Below, piece after piece: positions 1 through 15,844 of a DNA stretch of 64,000 nucleotides (positions are counted from its first letter, which is position 1; every line of letters begins with the position of its first letter). The DNA is from Neckera pumila (Eukaryota > Streptophyta > Bryopsida > Hypnales > Neckeraceae): assembly GCA_963969595.1 (NCBI GenBank), contig OZ018411.1, forward strand, positions 7,380,501 to 7,444,500, read 5' to 3'. The notes beneath the pieces are model-generated. The model saw only the letters and a list, made by a program, of their open reading frames with translations. It had not been told where the DNA came from and did no database searches. The position numbers and the translations under genes are program-made.

Positions 1-449
1 ATATGCTTAGAAACTTAATGGCTAGGTCTTGATATCAAGGGCAATGTATAGTTGGGACCACATGGCAAGTTAGGGTATTGGCTATGCGATCACCATCTCA
101 ATTATCCCACAAGGATTGTCAAAATTGTGCAAGTGGGCCAGGCTCTGCAAGTGGGCTAGGATATTAAGGGCCTCCTGTCATGTGAGTCAGAAGGGCAAAC
201 TTTGCAGGAGGAGCTACATGGTCAACTTGGGCAATTATCTTTACACGCGGACCTGGTGGGTGGGGAGGGAGAGTAAGAGTAGCACACACGTAATAATTCC
301 CTTCAAGGTAGACCAATCTCCACCAATGGGAATGATTGGTGAAATGTGCATTCCTCCTTTTCTGCTCATCAAGGCCGGCAAGATAAGGGGTGGGATCTCC
401 TTGTCTTGTAGTGCATCTTTTCCCGGGCCAATTCACATGGCAAAAGGCC
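1..449. other. Intergenic DNA, no gene seen
   Basis: I see no gene here. Open frames on both strands are short and have no recognisable domain or splice pattern. There is a small direct repeat (a 'gcaagtgggc' word twice near 130-155). Confidence 0.5.
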
Positions 450-943
450 TTAAGACCATCTGCAATGCAACCGGCACCTTGCACAGTATCGGCACTGTGC
501 AGGGTGGACAAGAATTTTGATTTAAAATTGTGCTCCAATGCAATCGGTATGGAGACCTTTACTTTCCCGGTCTCGGTATGGGACCCCCCGGGATCGGCAT
601 ATTTTGTCATTTTGCAAACCCCGGCAAAACTCTTGGCAAGTTGATTGATGGGAGTCATCATGACAAAAAGTGGTAGTAGCCAATGGATGCCAAGAAAAAA
701 TTATTGGTATGTGCGCTAATCAATTCAACCTTCCTTGTTTCCATGAAAAGTCCTTTCTTTAATGTAGATTCTTTTCTTCCTTTTTTTTATATTATCGTGA
801 AGTCCATTTGATGTTTGGATGCCATCTTTGCATTGGGGCAAATTTTCCAAAGAAAGAATTGGTACTTAAGAGGCCTCGTGGAATGGCCCGCGATGTACTG
901 TTACAGGGCCTTTTTGCCGTGACAGCATTGCAGATGGTCTAAG
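450..943. mobile_element. MITE-like element, about 490 bp
   Basis: The ends form an inverted repeat: CTTAAGACCATCTGCAATGC at the left and its near-perfect complement (GCATTGCAGATGGTCTAAG) at the right. The interior is non-coding. The 'GACCATCTGCAATG' style of end resembles plant hAT-type MITEs, but I could not define a clean target duplication, so the superfamily is a guess. Confidence 0.5.
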
Positions 944-997
944 CCCCCCACCAAAAAACACACAAATCAACATGAGAAGAAGCAAAAAAATTTACTT

Positions 998-1333
998 CAA
1001 TTAAGGGAGGAGGTCCATAAAGCGCTCACTTAAGAGCTGAATCTAAATTTTGGGGAGGTGAAACTTCTTGAAATATTTTTTAAACTACTTTCCTACAAAG
1101 ACAAATGAAATTGGCATCCAAACGAAGTCGTTTCATATTATTTGGAGCTTTGTGGAATTAGTTATGAATTTTTGAAGTTCAAATTTTTGACGCTTCGGAG
1201 GGCTCTAAAATCGCTCACCTCCTCAAATGTTCAAAGCTTGTACATTGCAAAAAGCAACATGTACAAGCAGCAAACATTGTGGAGGTGGGCGATTTTAGAG
1301 CCCGAGCGGTTTAAGAACCTCCTCCCTTAATTG
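998..1333. mobile_element. Foldback MITE, 336 bp, TTAA at both ends
   Basis: The left end CAATTAAGGGAGGAGGT is matched by ACCTCCTCCCTTAATTG at the right. A second inner pair (gggctctaaaatcgctcacc near 1199 and its complement near 1285-1302) makes nearly the whole element fold on itself. Both ends read TTAA then GGGAGG, so TTAA may be a target duplication or part of the repeat. There is no coding potential. Confidence 0.6.
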
Positions 1334-1637
1334 TGATAAATGCACGCCCTTCAGTTGGTGCCCATAGATTGCCGCGCTACCATCCTTGATCCAGTGGGGG
1401 TCCGAGAACCACGTAGCCCCTGCCTGACAAAAGACTCACTGAGAATTGCTTTGGCATGTGTCTTTTATTGTGCATCGGTGGAGATGCTCTAACACTGGAT
1501 GGACATAGTCCCCCATGGCTAAGTCGACAATCACTGAATTACTCTTGATTATTGGACAAACAAGTGCATTCTATGTCTGTATAGTTAATAGTGAAGTCAT
1601 CCATTAGACATTTTACATCCACAACGTCCTTACAAGG

Positions 1638-2387
1638 TTAATCCCTAAGGGACCAAACATCGATTTTTGGCAACATAGCAATTTTGGGCAGCTCACTACG
1701 AACGGAGTTTTTATTTTTTTTCTTTGAAAATTTCATACAACATGTGCCCAAGGAGTAGCTTTAAGGTCCAACAATTTTCATAACTTTTGACTACACAGTT
1801 AAAAAGTTATTGCATGATATATAATTTTTCGCGTTCGGCGGGCAGCCCAGGCAGCTCAAAAAACTCCTTCAAAAATCACTTTTCTGAAAAATGAAAAAGT
1901 TGGAAGTGGATCTAAGGAAATATTTAAGAGTGGAAAAGTTTGAATCACTCCATTTTGTTTAATGAGGTGAGAGTTATTAAGAATTCCAGTTTGTAGGTAG
2001 GTTTGGAATCCAGAGACTCCATACCTACTTCCAAACTAGAATTCCTAATAACTCTCACCTCATTAAACAAAATGGAGTGATTCAAACTTTTCCACTCTTA
2101 AATATTTCCTTAGATCCACTTCCAACTTTTTCATTTTTCAGAAAAGTGATTTTTGAAGGAGTTTTTTGAGCTGCCCGGGCTGCCCGCCGAACGCGAAAAA
2201 TTATATATCATGCAATAACTTTTTAACTGTGTAGTCAAAAGTTATGAAAATTGTTGGACTTTAAAGCTACTCCTTGGGCACATGTTTTATGAAATTTTCA
2301 AAGAAAAAAAATAAAAAATCCGTTTGTAGTGAGCTGCCCAAAATTGCTATGTTGCCAAAAAACGGTGTTTGGTCCTTTAGGGGTTAA
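1638..2387. mobile_element. Near-perfect 750-bp palindrome flanked by TTAA
   Basis: Two arms of roughly 365 bp are reverse complements with few mismatches and meet at a short spacer near 2012. The outer ends read TTAA(T)CCCTAAGGGACC and GGTCCTTTAGGGGTTAA. They resemble the ends of the approximately 930-bp TTAA family at 7143, 16776 and 63028, so this is probably a foldback relative. There is no coding content. Confidence 0.8.
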
Positions 2388-2516
2388 GAAACTTTCAATG
2401 CAACATGGATTTTGCTTGAGCTTAGTGCAACATTGTGCACAAAAGTCACTCCAATTCTGGAGCCCTGAACTTTCACTCTTCCAAGATAATTGTCCCTCAA
2501 GAAGATGAGTCACTAA

Positions 2517-3863
2517 GGGCCGGTTTATACTTGGCCTAGGGTTGGATGGAAGGCCGGCCGGATTTGCCTTCAATCTAGCCTACAATCCGGCTCCAATTCT
2601 TCCATCCAGCCCCAACGAATGTAAAGCCCTTAGGCCGGATTCTAGGGCCGGATTTCCAATTCATGTACTCTTGGATTTTTTCAGTGCTCAATTAATAAAT
2701 TATGAAAATATGCATGTTTTCCTTTCTCTTCTTTTCTTTCCTACTTCAAAAAGGAAAAAAAAATTCCCTTTTTTTTGTGTTTTTCTTCCTATTTATTCTA
2801 TTTCAAAAATAGAAAAGAGAGATTTTTTATTTTTTTAACATAGTTTAATTTCTTATAAACGTAATCAAACGTAATTTAAATTTTTTATAGACTTTTTGAA
2901 GATAAGTAGGCAACATCTTGAAAGCCAATTATGAAGTACATATGAACTTTTATTTACTAAACTTGTTTTATGTGAGCTCAAGAAAATTTATACCAAAGTA
3001 GATCACAATGTTAACTTAATACCAATATTACCTCCATTTCTACTAAAAATTTCAAAGTATGATACGCATTAAAAAAAATACTACTCCAGAGTATAATTTT
3101 GCAAAGAATTTATTTAGGAAATATTTACACTTTTAAATATGGAAAATAAAGGTGCATCTAAATTGTTGACTATATCATGGAGAAATATTAAAAAATAATT
3201 TAATCAACATAGCAAACTAATGTTTGTTGATGTAAATTCACAGTATGTATTCAAACTGTCTGTTTGTTAATGTGAATTCACAATATGAGTTCATACTGTC
3301 TGCTTGTTAATGTGAATTCACAGTATGAATTCACATTGTAAAATTTATATTGTGAATTTATGCTGTGAGTTCATACTGTGAATTCATATTGTCAAGTTTA
3401 TGTGAAGTCACACTATTCAAATTTATATGAATTTATGTGAGTACTTACTAATCAAATTTTCAAATGTATTTGTTGGCAAGCGAGAGGAGGTTCCAACGCA
3501 CCAAAGAACGAGGCATTTGGATACCGTATGCAAAAGTTATGAAGGGTCAAAGTTTAAAATAATAACTTTCATTGTTGACAGTGGAGATGTTCATGATCCA
3601 ATAGAGGAGCCTAATCTCGCCCCAATTTGGCCCAAGATGGGAGTTTGGGCCACCCAAAACCTCGTCCCGATTGCTCCCTTGGGGCCGGATGGTTTGGCGC
3701 CAAAACCATGCCACCTAAGGCAACACATAGGATGAGTTGTAGTTCAATCTGGCCCCAAGTATAAAGCTCTTGGGCCAGATTTGGAGAAATTGAGTGATCC
3801 TATTGGTTCAAATTTGGAGAGTTCCGGTTGGCCTTCAATCCGGCCCAAAGTATAAACCAGCCC
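2517..3863. mobile_element. PIF/Harbinger-like non-autonomous element, 1347 bp
   Basis: The terminal inverted repeats are GGGCCGGTTTATACTTGG at the left and the complement of GGGCTGGTTTATACTTTGG at the right. A 3-bp duplication TAA flanks the element (2514-2516 and 3864-3866). A G-rich end with a TWA duplication is typical of PIF/Harbinger MITEs. Sub-terminal copies of a GGCCGGATT word occur at both ends. The interior holds a 40-bp tandem repeat and no transposase. Confidence 0.7.
3221..3340. repeat. Tandem repeat, 40-bp unit, three copies
   Basis: Three successive 40-bp units each contain 'gtRaattcacaRtatg', with the AATTCA word at 3235, 3275 and 3315. Degenerate further copies run to about 3395. 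The array lies inside the PIF/Harbinger-like element. Confidence 0.8.
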
Positions 3864-4299
3864 TAATACTTGAGTTCGGTCATATGTGACATTGAAGAAT
3901 GTTCTGGATGCTTCATGGGCATATTGTGATTTTGTAGCAGTTTGCATTGCTGAAGGCTTGAAGCTCATTCAATTGTATAATGCTCAATGGAATAGCAAGA
4001 AAAAAATGATTTAAGAAGTGAAGATCAAGTGTTTGTTCCATAAACATTTGAAAACTTGGGTAGGGTCATACAAAGTCAATTTTTAAGGGATGTTTTCAAA
4101 TTTTTGACAGAAGGTGCAAATATTCATTCCATTCATGGGAATTTTAAAAGAAAGTGATAAAATGCCCAAATTTGAATTTATATTGCCCAAAAAAGTTCAG
4201 ACAATTCAAGCAATTTGGGCATCTTTTGTTGAACTCCTCATAGACTTTTAAAATTTGGAATGTATAGAACTAATAAAAAATGACATAAAATTGTAAGAA

Positions 4300-4933
4300 A
4301 AAAAATAGTTTTCAAATCACATTTTACATGGAGTTGTACTTTGTTAGCTATGTTGTGGCGGTTTCTTCTAACTTCAAGCCAACAAACCCTATTGTCTTTC
4401 AATTTGTAAAGTCAAAGTTCTTGAAATTTTCCCCCCACATTACAAATGTTTATCTCCAAATTTTCACTAGATTTCAATTTGAAAAAAATTGGTGTTGCAA
4501 AAAAAATCATCAAAAAATGACTAGTATATTGCCATTTCACTTAATTTCCTTGCATTGCAGGGAGATTTAGAGTAATTGAGACTCTATATTTGCTTTTAAA
4601 AATTTTCATAAGTGTACCTGACAATAAATCAAACTCAATGGTGTAGAGAGAAAATTCATCAAGCTAGGGCTAAAATTTTACTCCAAGAGGGTCTAAAGTT
4701 TGTTGCACTTGTTTTGTAGGAATGATTTTTTTTTTCACTTCAAATGTTATAATCTTTCAATCTACAGAATCAAATGGCATTGAAATTTTTCCAAAAAATT
4801 TTCATATTAATCTACACTTTTGTATAGCTGAATTTTTTTTAAAGTTTACAATTTCAATTTTAGACAGTGCACTAAAAAATGGTAGTTTCTGACAATTTTT
4901 CTTTAAAAACACCTCCGGTCTTTTAGGGGTTAG
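4300..4933. mobile_element. Truncated TTAA-family element
   Basis: The right end (GGTCTTTTAGGGGTTAG at about 4917-4933) and the preceding AT-rich interior resemble the 3' end of the full element at 16776-17704. The matching left end is not present and the left boundary is approximate. The TTAA has decayed to TTAG. Confidence 0.5.
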
Positions 4934-6218
4934 TTGTAACCTACACTTGAATTGCTATCTAGACACAAGCATACTCTACACATTTGAAATAATTAGATAA
5001 AATTCATAATTTTCACACCCAAATATAACTCTAATTTTTCATTATTTTGGAATTAGAATTGAAATCTCTATCATTAGAAGCAAATTCAATTAGGTACTTT
5101 GAATAGGTGCAAGAAAATTGAAATGTAGACATTGGACAATAAAAATAAACTAATTCAAAAATGCATTAAAGGATAAAAATTACAGAGGTCTTAACAAATC
5201 ACATCATTAATATACATTTATTCTAAATTAAGTGCAAATTAGACTTAGTAAAATGTACATTGATAATGTGATTTGCCAAGACCACTATAATTTTAATCTT
5301 TTTGTGTATTTTTAAAGTGGTTTATTTTCTTTATCTGATGTCTAAATTTGAATTTTCTTGTACCTATTTAGAGTACTTTTAAATTTGAATGTACTTCAAA
5401 AAATAGAAACTTTTAATAACAAAGCAAAGAAGAATTATTGTTTTGTTTAGTAAGATAATTGTACGAGGCTGTTGAGGATACCTAACATAATTAGACTAAC
5501 ATAAATCTTCCATCTTTTGTTAGTATCTCTAATAGTAAGTAAGGTAACTATCCCTAATTTTGACCACTTTCTAAAATCAATCACTCTAGATTCTTGCCTA
5601 AAATTTACTTTTACTATTCATGAGTCTATAGCTGATTTAAAGAAAAACTATTCTTTTGTGCTTTGAAAATTTGTAGTTTATTCATATAGTGTCTAAAAAT
5701 GCATTGATTTCTAAGAAAAATGTAGAATCTTCTTTTGACTACCGACAAGATTCCACAAAAAATTCAATATAATAATGGAACCATGATGAATTGCTTATTT
5801 ATGCAATTTTAGATGTAATTATCTTAATATAGCCCAAGCTATCATGAATTTGCCACCTCAGCTAGTTAGGTTGAGCTAACAAAATTCAAAGTAAGCTAAC
5901 TAAGGCATGCATTTCTATTATGAACCTTCAATCCAATTGTATTGGCTTATTTACATTTGTCCAACAATTTATATAGACTAAAATATTGGACAAATGCAGA
6001 TAGGAATTCAATTGGATTGAGGGTCTACAATGGGTAAACATACCTTGATAGATTCTAACATGTTGCACTTGCAAAGTGACTCTAGTCCCAATTGAAATAA
6101 TTGTATTTTTCAAATGTTATTAACTTCATTTTATTAGTTATTAGTTTATTAAGACGGAGACAAATTTAATGAATAAAACTCAGATCATTAAGAATAAGAA
6201 GATAGAAGTTGTCAAAAT
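4934..6218. other. AT-rich intergenic DNA with a dispersed repeat
   Basis: No gene is seen. An inverted repeat around 5110-5390 (fragments such as tagacattggacaataaaaata and its near complement) looks like a decayed foldback element. The segment 5630-5815 belongs to a dispersed repeat family that also occurs near 22520-22690 and 36830-37010. Confidence 0.45.
5630..5815 (+). repeat. Dispersed repeat, copy 1
   Basis: It has a shared core: 'gtagtttattca' followed by a 'gtgtctaaaaatgcatt' word, then 'agaatc', 'gactaccgacaagat', and 'tgcttattta(t)gcaatttt'. The same order of words occurs at 22520-22690 and 36830-37010. Weaker pieces occur near 39890 (reverse) and 62760. The class is unknown to me. 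Confidence 0.5.
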
Positions 6219-6924
6219 GGGTAGTTGCAAGAAGATACTTAGCTATTTTGGCTCAAAACGGCCTTAATACTGGAGTACTGTGACTTTTGGAATAATTTAA
6301 AAAAAATAAAATATAGATAATTTGTAAACATTCAAAAAAGTATGTGTGTAAAGATTTCAAACCTAGAAAGATTTATCTCTAAAAGTTATGCACAATCAAA
6401 GAGTGTTGAAAAATGCAAAAAAATAGACATTTTGAGATTTTATTTTTTAAAAATAATAAAAATTCCAAAAAAAATCCATTTTTCCTAATTGAAGATGCTT
6501 CTTTCCAACCATTTTCATCTTCGGGAAAAAAAATTTGTATTCTCTGCACGTACGCAGAGGTAATGCACTTTGAGCACATGTAGAAGGTGGACATTTTACT
6601 ATTTTAGAAAACCTCTTTGTAGACTTGTATAATTTCAGTAGAATTGCTTGGCTTCCAATTTTCACCTTCCGATCTCCATTTTTGGGTCATAAATAGTACT
6701 AAATCCCTCCCAAATAGCTAAGGTAGACATTCAATCGGGGGCAATTCGAAAATAGTAAACTAATTTTAAAAGATTCCAAAAAACTATTCAATGTTTAAAA
6801 CTACTACATATACCTTCTTTTCAAATTTCAAAAATGGACACAAGACGCAAAAGTTATGAGCAAAAAACAATTCGTCTAAGGTCAAGGGGACCAAAAAAAG
6901 GACAAGTGTTTCTTGCAACGACCC
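6219..6924. mobile_element. Unclassified TIR element, copy 1 (706 bp)
   Basis: The ends read GGGTAGTTGCAAGAA and, inverted, GGGTCGTTGCAAGAAACA. The interior matches the inverted interior of 26409-27140, including the words 'ggctcaaaacggcc', 'tactggagtac' and a 'ctgcacgtacgcagaggtaatgca' segment. It has no coding potential. I could not assign it to a superfamily because the target duplication is unclear. Confidence 0.7.
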
Positions 6925-7142
6925 AAATACACTGGATTCACATTTGTGGATTTGGCATCTTTTTATGTAGGAAGGTCAACAATATTAACGTGATGAAATT
7001 TCCAACACCATATACTTTCTACCAATGTCTTCAAGTAAATGCAAAAAGAAATTGGATAATAATTTGAAAATTTTCTTTCTTAAAGTATCTAAAATGTCCA
7101 TCAAAAAGTCATCCAAAGCTTGCCTTTTGGCCTCCTTAGTAT

Positions 7143-8072
7143 TTAACCCCTAAAGTCCTATTATCTCTGCGGGGGACAAAATGGATTTCGAGCAGGCTAC
7201 TACGGCTTCAATATTCATCGTTATTTTCTGAAACTTTTTGTGAAGATAGAAAAACACATCAGCTTCATGGGAATATAATTTTTATTTCAATCGGTGCCCA
7301 AGAGCAAAAGTTATGGCACAAAAGGTTGTTTTCTTGATGCGGCTGGCAAAAATCTTTTCACACAATTTTTTTTTTTTAAAACTTTAAAAATCATTTTCTC
7401 ATAAATTGTATTTTTATCTATATGGGAAGCTTTGATACATTCCATTTGGATTTGTTATGTGAAAGTTATACACAATCTTATTTTTGGGCAATTAGAGCAT
7501 CTTCTTGGAAAAATAACTTGTAGCCTGACTCATTTAAAAATGCAGTTTTCACAATATTTCAAAAATTTTTGTTGGACACATCTAAGTTTTTTGTTAAAAC
7601 AATCTTACCATTGGGATTATAATGTTTTAATCCCATCTTAGAGCTATTGACGATTTAGTTTTTCTTTCAATTTTGGACCTACTTCTACTAACAATTTTTT
7701 AAAGAATGAAAATTATGTGTATTTTTTTGGAATTTTTTTTCCTAGATTCTCAACTCAATTATTCAACATAAAAAATATTAAACTCAAAGTTTGTAGTGCA
7801 AATTTTTTTTACAAATGGGGGTCAAAGTCATCTAGAATTGCAAGTTAGTGTTCAAAAAAGCAAAATTTTGCAACTTTGAATGCTAATATCTTCTAATTTG
7901 TACGGTCAAACTTTATGAAATTTTTATCACATGATTTGAGATAAGTTAAGTACAAGATCCTATGGTTAGATTCTAAAAAAATTATTTTTTCTCTTTTCTT
8001 AGATGAATGCAATAGAACTGGTAGTTTTGAGTCGATTTTGACAGAAACATGCCGTGGGAGTTCAGGGGTTAA
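7143..8072 (+). mobile_element. TTAA-family element, full length (930 bp)
   Basis: It starts TTAACCCCTAAAGTCC and ends with an inverted version (TTCAGGGGTTAA). The interior order matches 16776-17704: a 'GGGGGACAAA' word, 'GAAACTTTTTGTGAAG', an AAAAGTTATGG word, 'gcatcttcttg', and finally a copy of 'gatcctatggttagat'. TTAA duplication plus C-rich termini is the piggyBac signature. No transposase is encoded. Confidence 0.75.
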
Positions 8073-10020
8073 GATTCAAAAAGTCAGCAAAGTGATATCA
8101 TTAATGAAGTTTCAATTTAGAATCAAATGCATTAATATTTGAAGTTATTAAACTAAATGTGATCTTGTTGTAACATGCAATATGCATTGACCTTACATAT
8201 TCTTGCCTATAATATATCCTTTCCAATAAATTCAAGGTTCAAATTTGAAACACACTCAATACTTTGAAAATTCACAATTTTGTTGTATGGTATCCAAAAA
8301 ATAAATTTTAAGAGAATCTCTAATCCTCTTGCCATTGTCAACAAGCCCTCTACAATCTAAAACAATTTGAAAACAAATTGTAGGCTTAGATGCAATTATC
8401 CTTGAAGACCTAGCTACACTGATACAAATGGAATTTGAAAATAGAATAGTAGATACTTGCCAAACTTTTGACAATGACAAGTTTACTAATTTTTTGTTAT
8501 AAAAATAGTCGTTACTCTTATATATGACTCCTTTCCTCAAATTTTGGAGAGCCTTAAAGTTTAGTAATAGTCAAATATTTTATATTACCTTGAGCACAAT
8601 GTCTTAACCTCTTTCTACAAAAATATGTTTATATCTTTATCTATACCAAACCGGTTGCTATTGCTAGCTGGCATGGACACAACATGAAGACAGAATTGAA
8701 GTCTTAAAAAGAAATCGTAAACCCAATTAGAAAAGAGAACCTCTAGTTCTCTATCTTTGTTTAGAGGGCGCATAACATTCAATAGCCTTCATGCCTACTA
8801 CCTTTCTGTTATACATCCTACTCATTACATTGAGACTCTACCTGTCCACTTAGCTATCGATGAAGTACTGTTGGGTGTAGAATATTTTACACCATCTATT
8901 ATAGAGCTAAGACAGTGACGGTGCATGTTATTGAATGTTATGCACAATTCATGCCTTATGAAATATTTGTAATGCAATATATAACATACTGTAAATTAAA
9001 GTGCACTAGTTGATAGAAGTGTTTCCAATTCTTTGGTAGAGAGGGAGAATTTTTTGCCTCTTGAAGTGCAAAGACTTGAAATTGCAAAAGTACATTGAAT
9101 CAATCCCTAAAGGACCAGAGGGGTTTGCACGTAGCTCTTGCTTTCTTGACTAGCTCTTGTAACAAGTATAATTCTTCAATTGTGTGGATCCCCCAGACTA
9201 TTTTTGATGATCACCTCCATTGAAATGAAAGAAGATCTATGTAGTTTTCCTACAAAAAAAAAGATTAAAAGAATTGCACAACTTTAAAAGTAAATGGCAT
9301 TGTTTTCGGTTAAGCGGTACTTTGTACATATACTAAAATTGGAATGCTCAAAAGTGCTCAAGAAAATTTGTTTTTCTTCATCATTATTTTGATGTTTAAT
9401 TTTCTTTCGATTATTTTTAGGTGTGGAAATTAAAAAAGATATGAGGATTTGAAATGACTTCTCTAGGAGATTGGGAAAAAAAAATGAAAAAAATTGAACT
9501 ACACCAACTCCAACTTAGTTTCCTATATGATTCCAGAGATTCCAAGGTCTCCCTTAGATCTCCCAAGGTTACATTGAGCCTTACCCAACCACCCCTCGGT
9601 AACCCAAAACTCCTCCATTCTTGTAAACTTCACACAAAATCAAATGGTCAACCATTTTCTTGATCGGATTGCACGGACAAATTCAGCGGAAATTTTAGAT
9701 GGTCTCTTTATTATTCATATACTATTAGCGAGGTTCAAATTTCGAATTTTATGCAAATATAGTTCCAGAAGCCACTTGGTGACCTTGTAATCCTTTAGGA
9801 TTTAAATGGAGTCCCGTGCAAGCTTGTGTCCTCAACTTTCAGGGATCGGATTACCTATAAGCTAACTTGTGAGCCCTCACTTTCAATTTCAATGTGAGCC
9901 CTCACTTTCAATGAACCGGAAATTACTAGCCCCACTTTACCTTCTTGATTACTTTTAGAAATACTGACGCCCAATTATAGCTACTCCGCTCTATGCGTTA
10001 TATTCAAAAACAAGAGTACT
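8073..10020. other. Intergenic DNA downstream of the peroxidase gene
   Basis: No gene is recognised. Frames are short and AT-rich. Around 9870-9915 a small duplication of 'gtgagccctcactttcaat' is visible. Confidence 0.45.
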
Positions 10021-10030
10021 CCTTCCAGGT

Positions 10031-10036
10031 TTTATT
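10031..10036 (-). terminator. Candidate polyadenylation signal of the peroxidase gene
   Basis: On the minus strand this reads AATAAA, about 290 bp after the stop codon of the peroxidase gene. The distance is plausible for a plant 3' UTR. There is no transcript evidence. Confidence 0.35.
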
Positions 10037-10327
10037 ACATAGTATATAGCTTTACATCAGATACATGCAGCGAAAGCAGAGAAATTTACGAGCTTAAGAA
10101 TTTGAGCTTGTCTCCAACCGACAAGGAAGCACGAGCTCCAGCACCTGACGTTTAGACCAGCTAGAAAAACACTTAAAGAAAGCACTAAACTCCGGCCATG
10201 TATTGAAATCCGAGCTACTTATATATTCGCTGGAATGCATGAGTTACTCCAGTGCAATTTGCCGTGTACGAGGCGGCCTGTAATTAAAGCGGTTGCGATC
10301 CCCCGGGCCTGTCCTGGGCTTTTGCCG

Positions 10328-14336
<4,009 letters not shown>

Positions 14337-14672
14337 CTAACCCAGAAAGTCCCAAGGCCTTTTTTCTTCAAAAACAGCATAAAACTGCAATTTCTAGTGC
14401 AAAGAGCAAAAAATTTACTGAAGATGGTATTTTTTTGCATAACAAACCGTAAGATCTTATAGTAGACTAATATCAAAATGTGTGAAAAAATTTCAGACAC
14501 TTCGACAGCATAGATTGCAAGATATATGCATTTAAAGTGAAAAATCATGTTTTTTTGGCACCTTAGCAAATTAGTTTATGAGACTTTGAATCTTAGTCTT
14601 AACTTCAAAATTTTGCACTATAGATTTTGAATTAAATTTTTCTTATCATTAAGATTTGAGTTGAGAATATAT
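14337..14672 (-). mobile_element. Truncated TTAA-family element (reverse orientation)
   Basis: It starts with a decayed terminal (TAACCCAGAAAGTCCCAAGG). It continues with the family's characteristic order seen at 63028: 'gcaatttctagtgcaaagag', 'aagatcttatag', 'caagatatatgcatttaaag', then 'ttttgcactatagattttga'. It is cut off at about 14672, before the adjacent CACTA copy. Confidence 0.55.
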
Positions 14673-14838
14673 GGAAAATAACTCAAGACAGTTCGACGTA
14701 CTCGATCGATCAAGGAAATTAAGTAATGAGAGAGATGACAATCATGGCATCATTGGGGTCAAAAGCACACTCGGAGAAATTTTGAGGCTGAAGTTGTTGA
14801 CTTGTTACCTCTCAAAACTGTTAAAAATTGAATAGATA

Positions 14839-15844
14839 CACTACAAGAGAATGCAGCGTTTGCAATACTTTTTGCAATGGTTTTGCAATGCCCACGAATT
14901 TTGTTTCAATGACTTTGCAATGGTTTAATATGAAGTATTGCATTGTGTTTGCAATGGTTTTGCAATGGACTCATAATTCGTTGATTTTTAGTCTCAGTAC
15001 ACTTTGGTGGTCATTTTGGCATAGTAGAAAAACTTTTTTCAAAAATCTTTGAACTAGGAAAAGTTGAAAAATGAAATTAAGTTTCATCACCAAAAACCCG
15101 TTTGATATTTTAAGTCTCCAATCAAAAGTTATGAGCAAATTTCAGAGAGGGGTTGGAATGAACATTTTCTTTGACATTTTTAAACACCTCTGTGAATTTT
15201 GTTCATAACTTTTTATTAAAGACTTGAAATCTGAAACGATTTTTTGGAGATGAAAGAGTACTTTACTTCCTAACTTTTCTTAGTTTATAGTTTTACAAAA
15301 AAAGTTCTTCTACTATGCCAAAATGACCTCCAAAGTCTGCTGTTTTTACAACTAACGGAAAACATAAATCAAATAAATAAAAATTGTGTCCCATTAAGTT
15401 CACTAGCAGTTTCAGATGGTGTAGTGGTCTCCAAACCTTGCACCTCACGCATGAGGTGCAAGGTTCAATTCTAGAGCGGGGGGTTTGGTTGGGGCTGCCT
15501 TGGCAAAAAATTTTAACTTTTTAATTTCAATGGTTTTGCAATGGTTTTGCAATGACTTTGCAATGACTTTGCAATGATTTTGCAATGACTTCTACACACA
15601 ACAATTACATTTTTTTCATGATTTTGCATTTTAAGTTTTATGAATTTGCAACAATTTAGAAATGGAATAGCATGGATTCAATGTCCAATACTTTTATATT
15701 GAATTAACCACAACTTTGCAATGGTTTTGCAATGCATTATTTCTTTTTTGAGTTCCAAACTAAGTTCTGTTACACATTCTTTCATTGCAAAACCATTGCA
15801 AATGCGTTGCTAGTGTGTTGCAGTCACTGCTTTCTGTTGTAGTG
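14839..15844 (+). mobile_element. CACTA element, copy 1 (1006 bp, non-autonomous)
   Basis: It begins CACTACAAGAGAA and ends TTGTAGTG, the classic En/Spm-CACTA terminus. Subterminal regions carry many direct and inverted copies of TTGCAATGG, as expected for transposase binding arrays. The centre (about 14997-15342) is a large imperfect palindrome, followed by a tRNA-like A-box/B-box module at 15417-15472. It encodes no transposase. The left flank is ATA and the right flank AAC, so this copy has mismatched target duplications; see the inversion finding. It is nearly identical to 17884-18889. Confidence 0.93.
15417..15472 (+). other. tRNA-like (pol III promoter-like) module in CACTA copy 1
   Basis: An A-box-like TGGTGTAGTGG (15417-15427) and a B-box-like GGTTCAATTCT (15462-15472) lie 45 bp apart, close to tRNA spacing. 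Between them is an 11-bp perfect hairpin (CCTTGCACCTC paired with GAGGTGCAAGG). The acceptor stem is not preserved, so this is not a functional tRNA gene. The same module is at 18256-18311 (reverse). Confidence 0.55.

Noticed and set aside
164..661. 165-codon minus-strand frame near the window start
   Set aside because: No domain is recognised, and its left part overlaps a MITE-like inverted end; overlapping frames on the other strand are equally long.
3221..3395. CRISPR-like array
   Set aside because: The units are contiguous tandem repeats without unique spacers, in plant nuclear DNA.
14828..15052. Identical frames at 14828-15052 and 18676-18909
   Set aside because: These are the same non-coding CACTA subterminal repeats in the two inverted copies, not a conserved protein.
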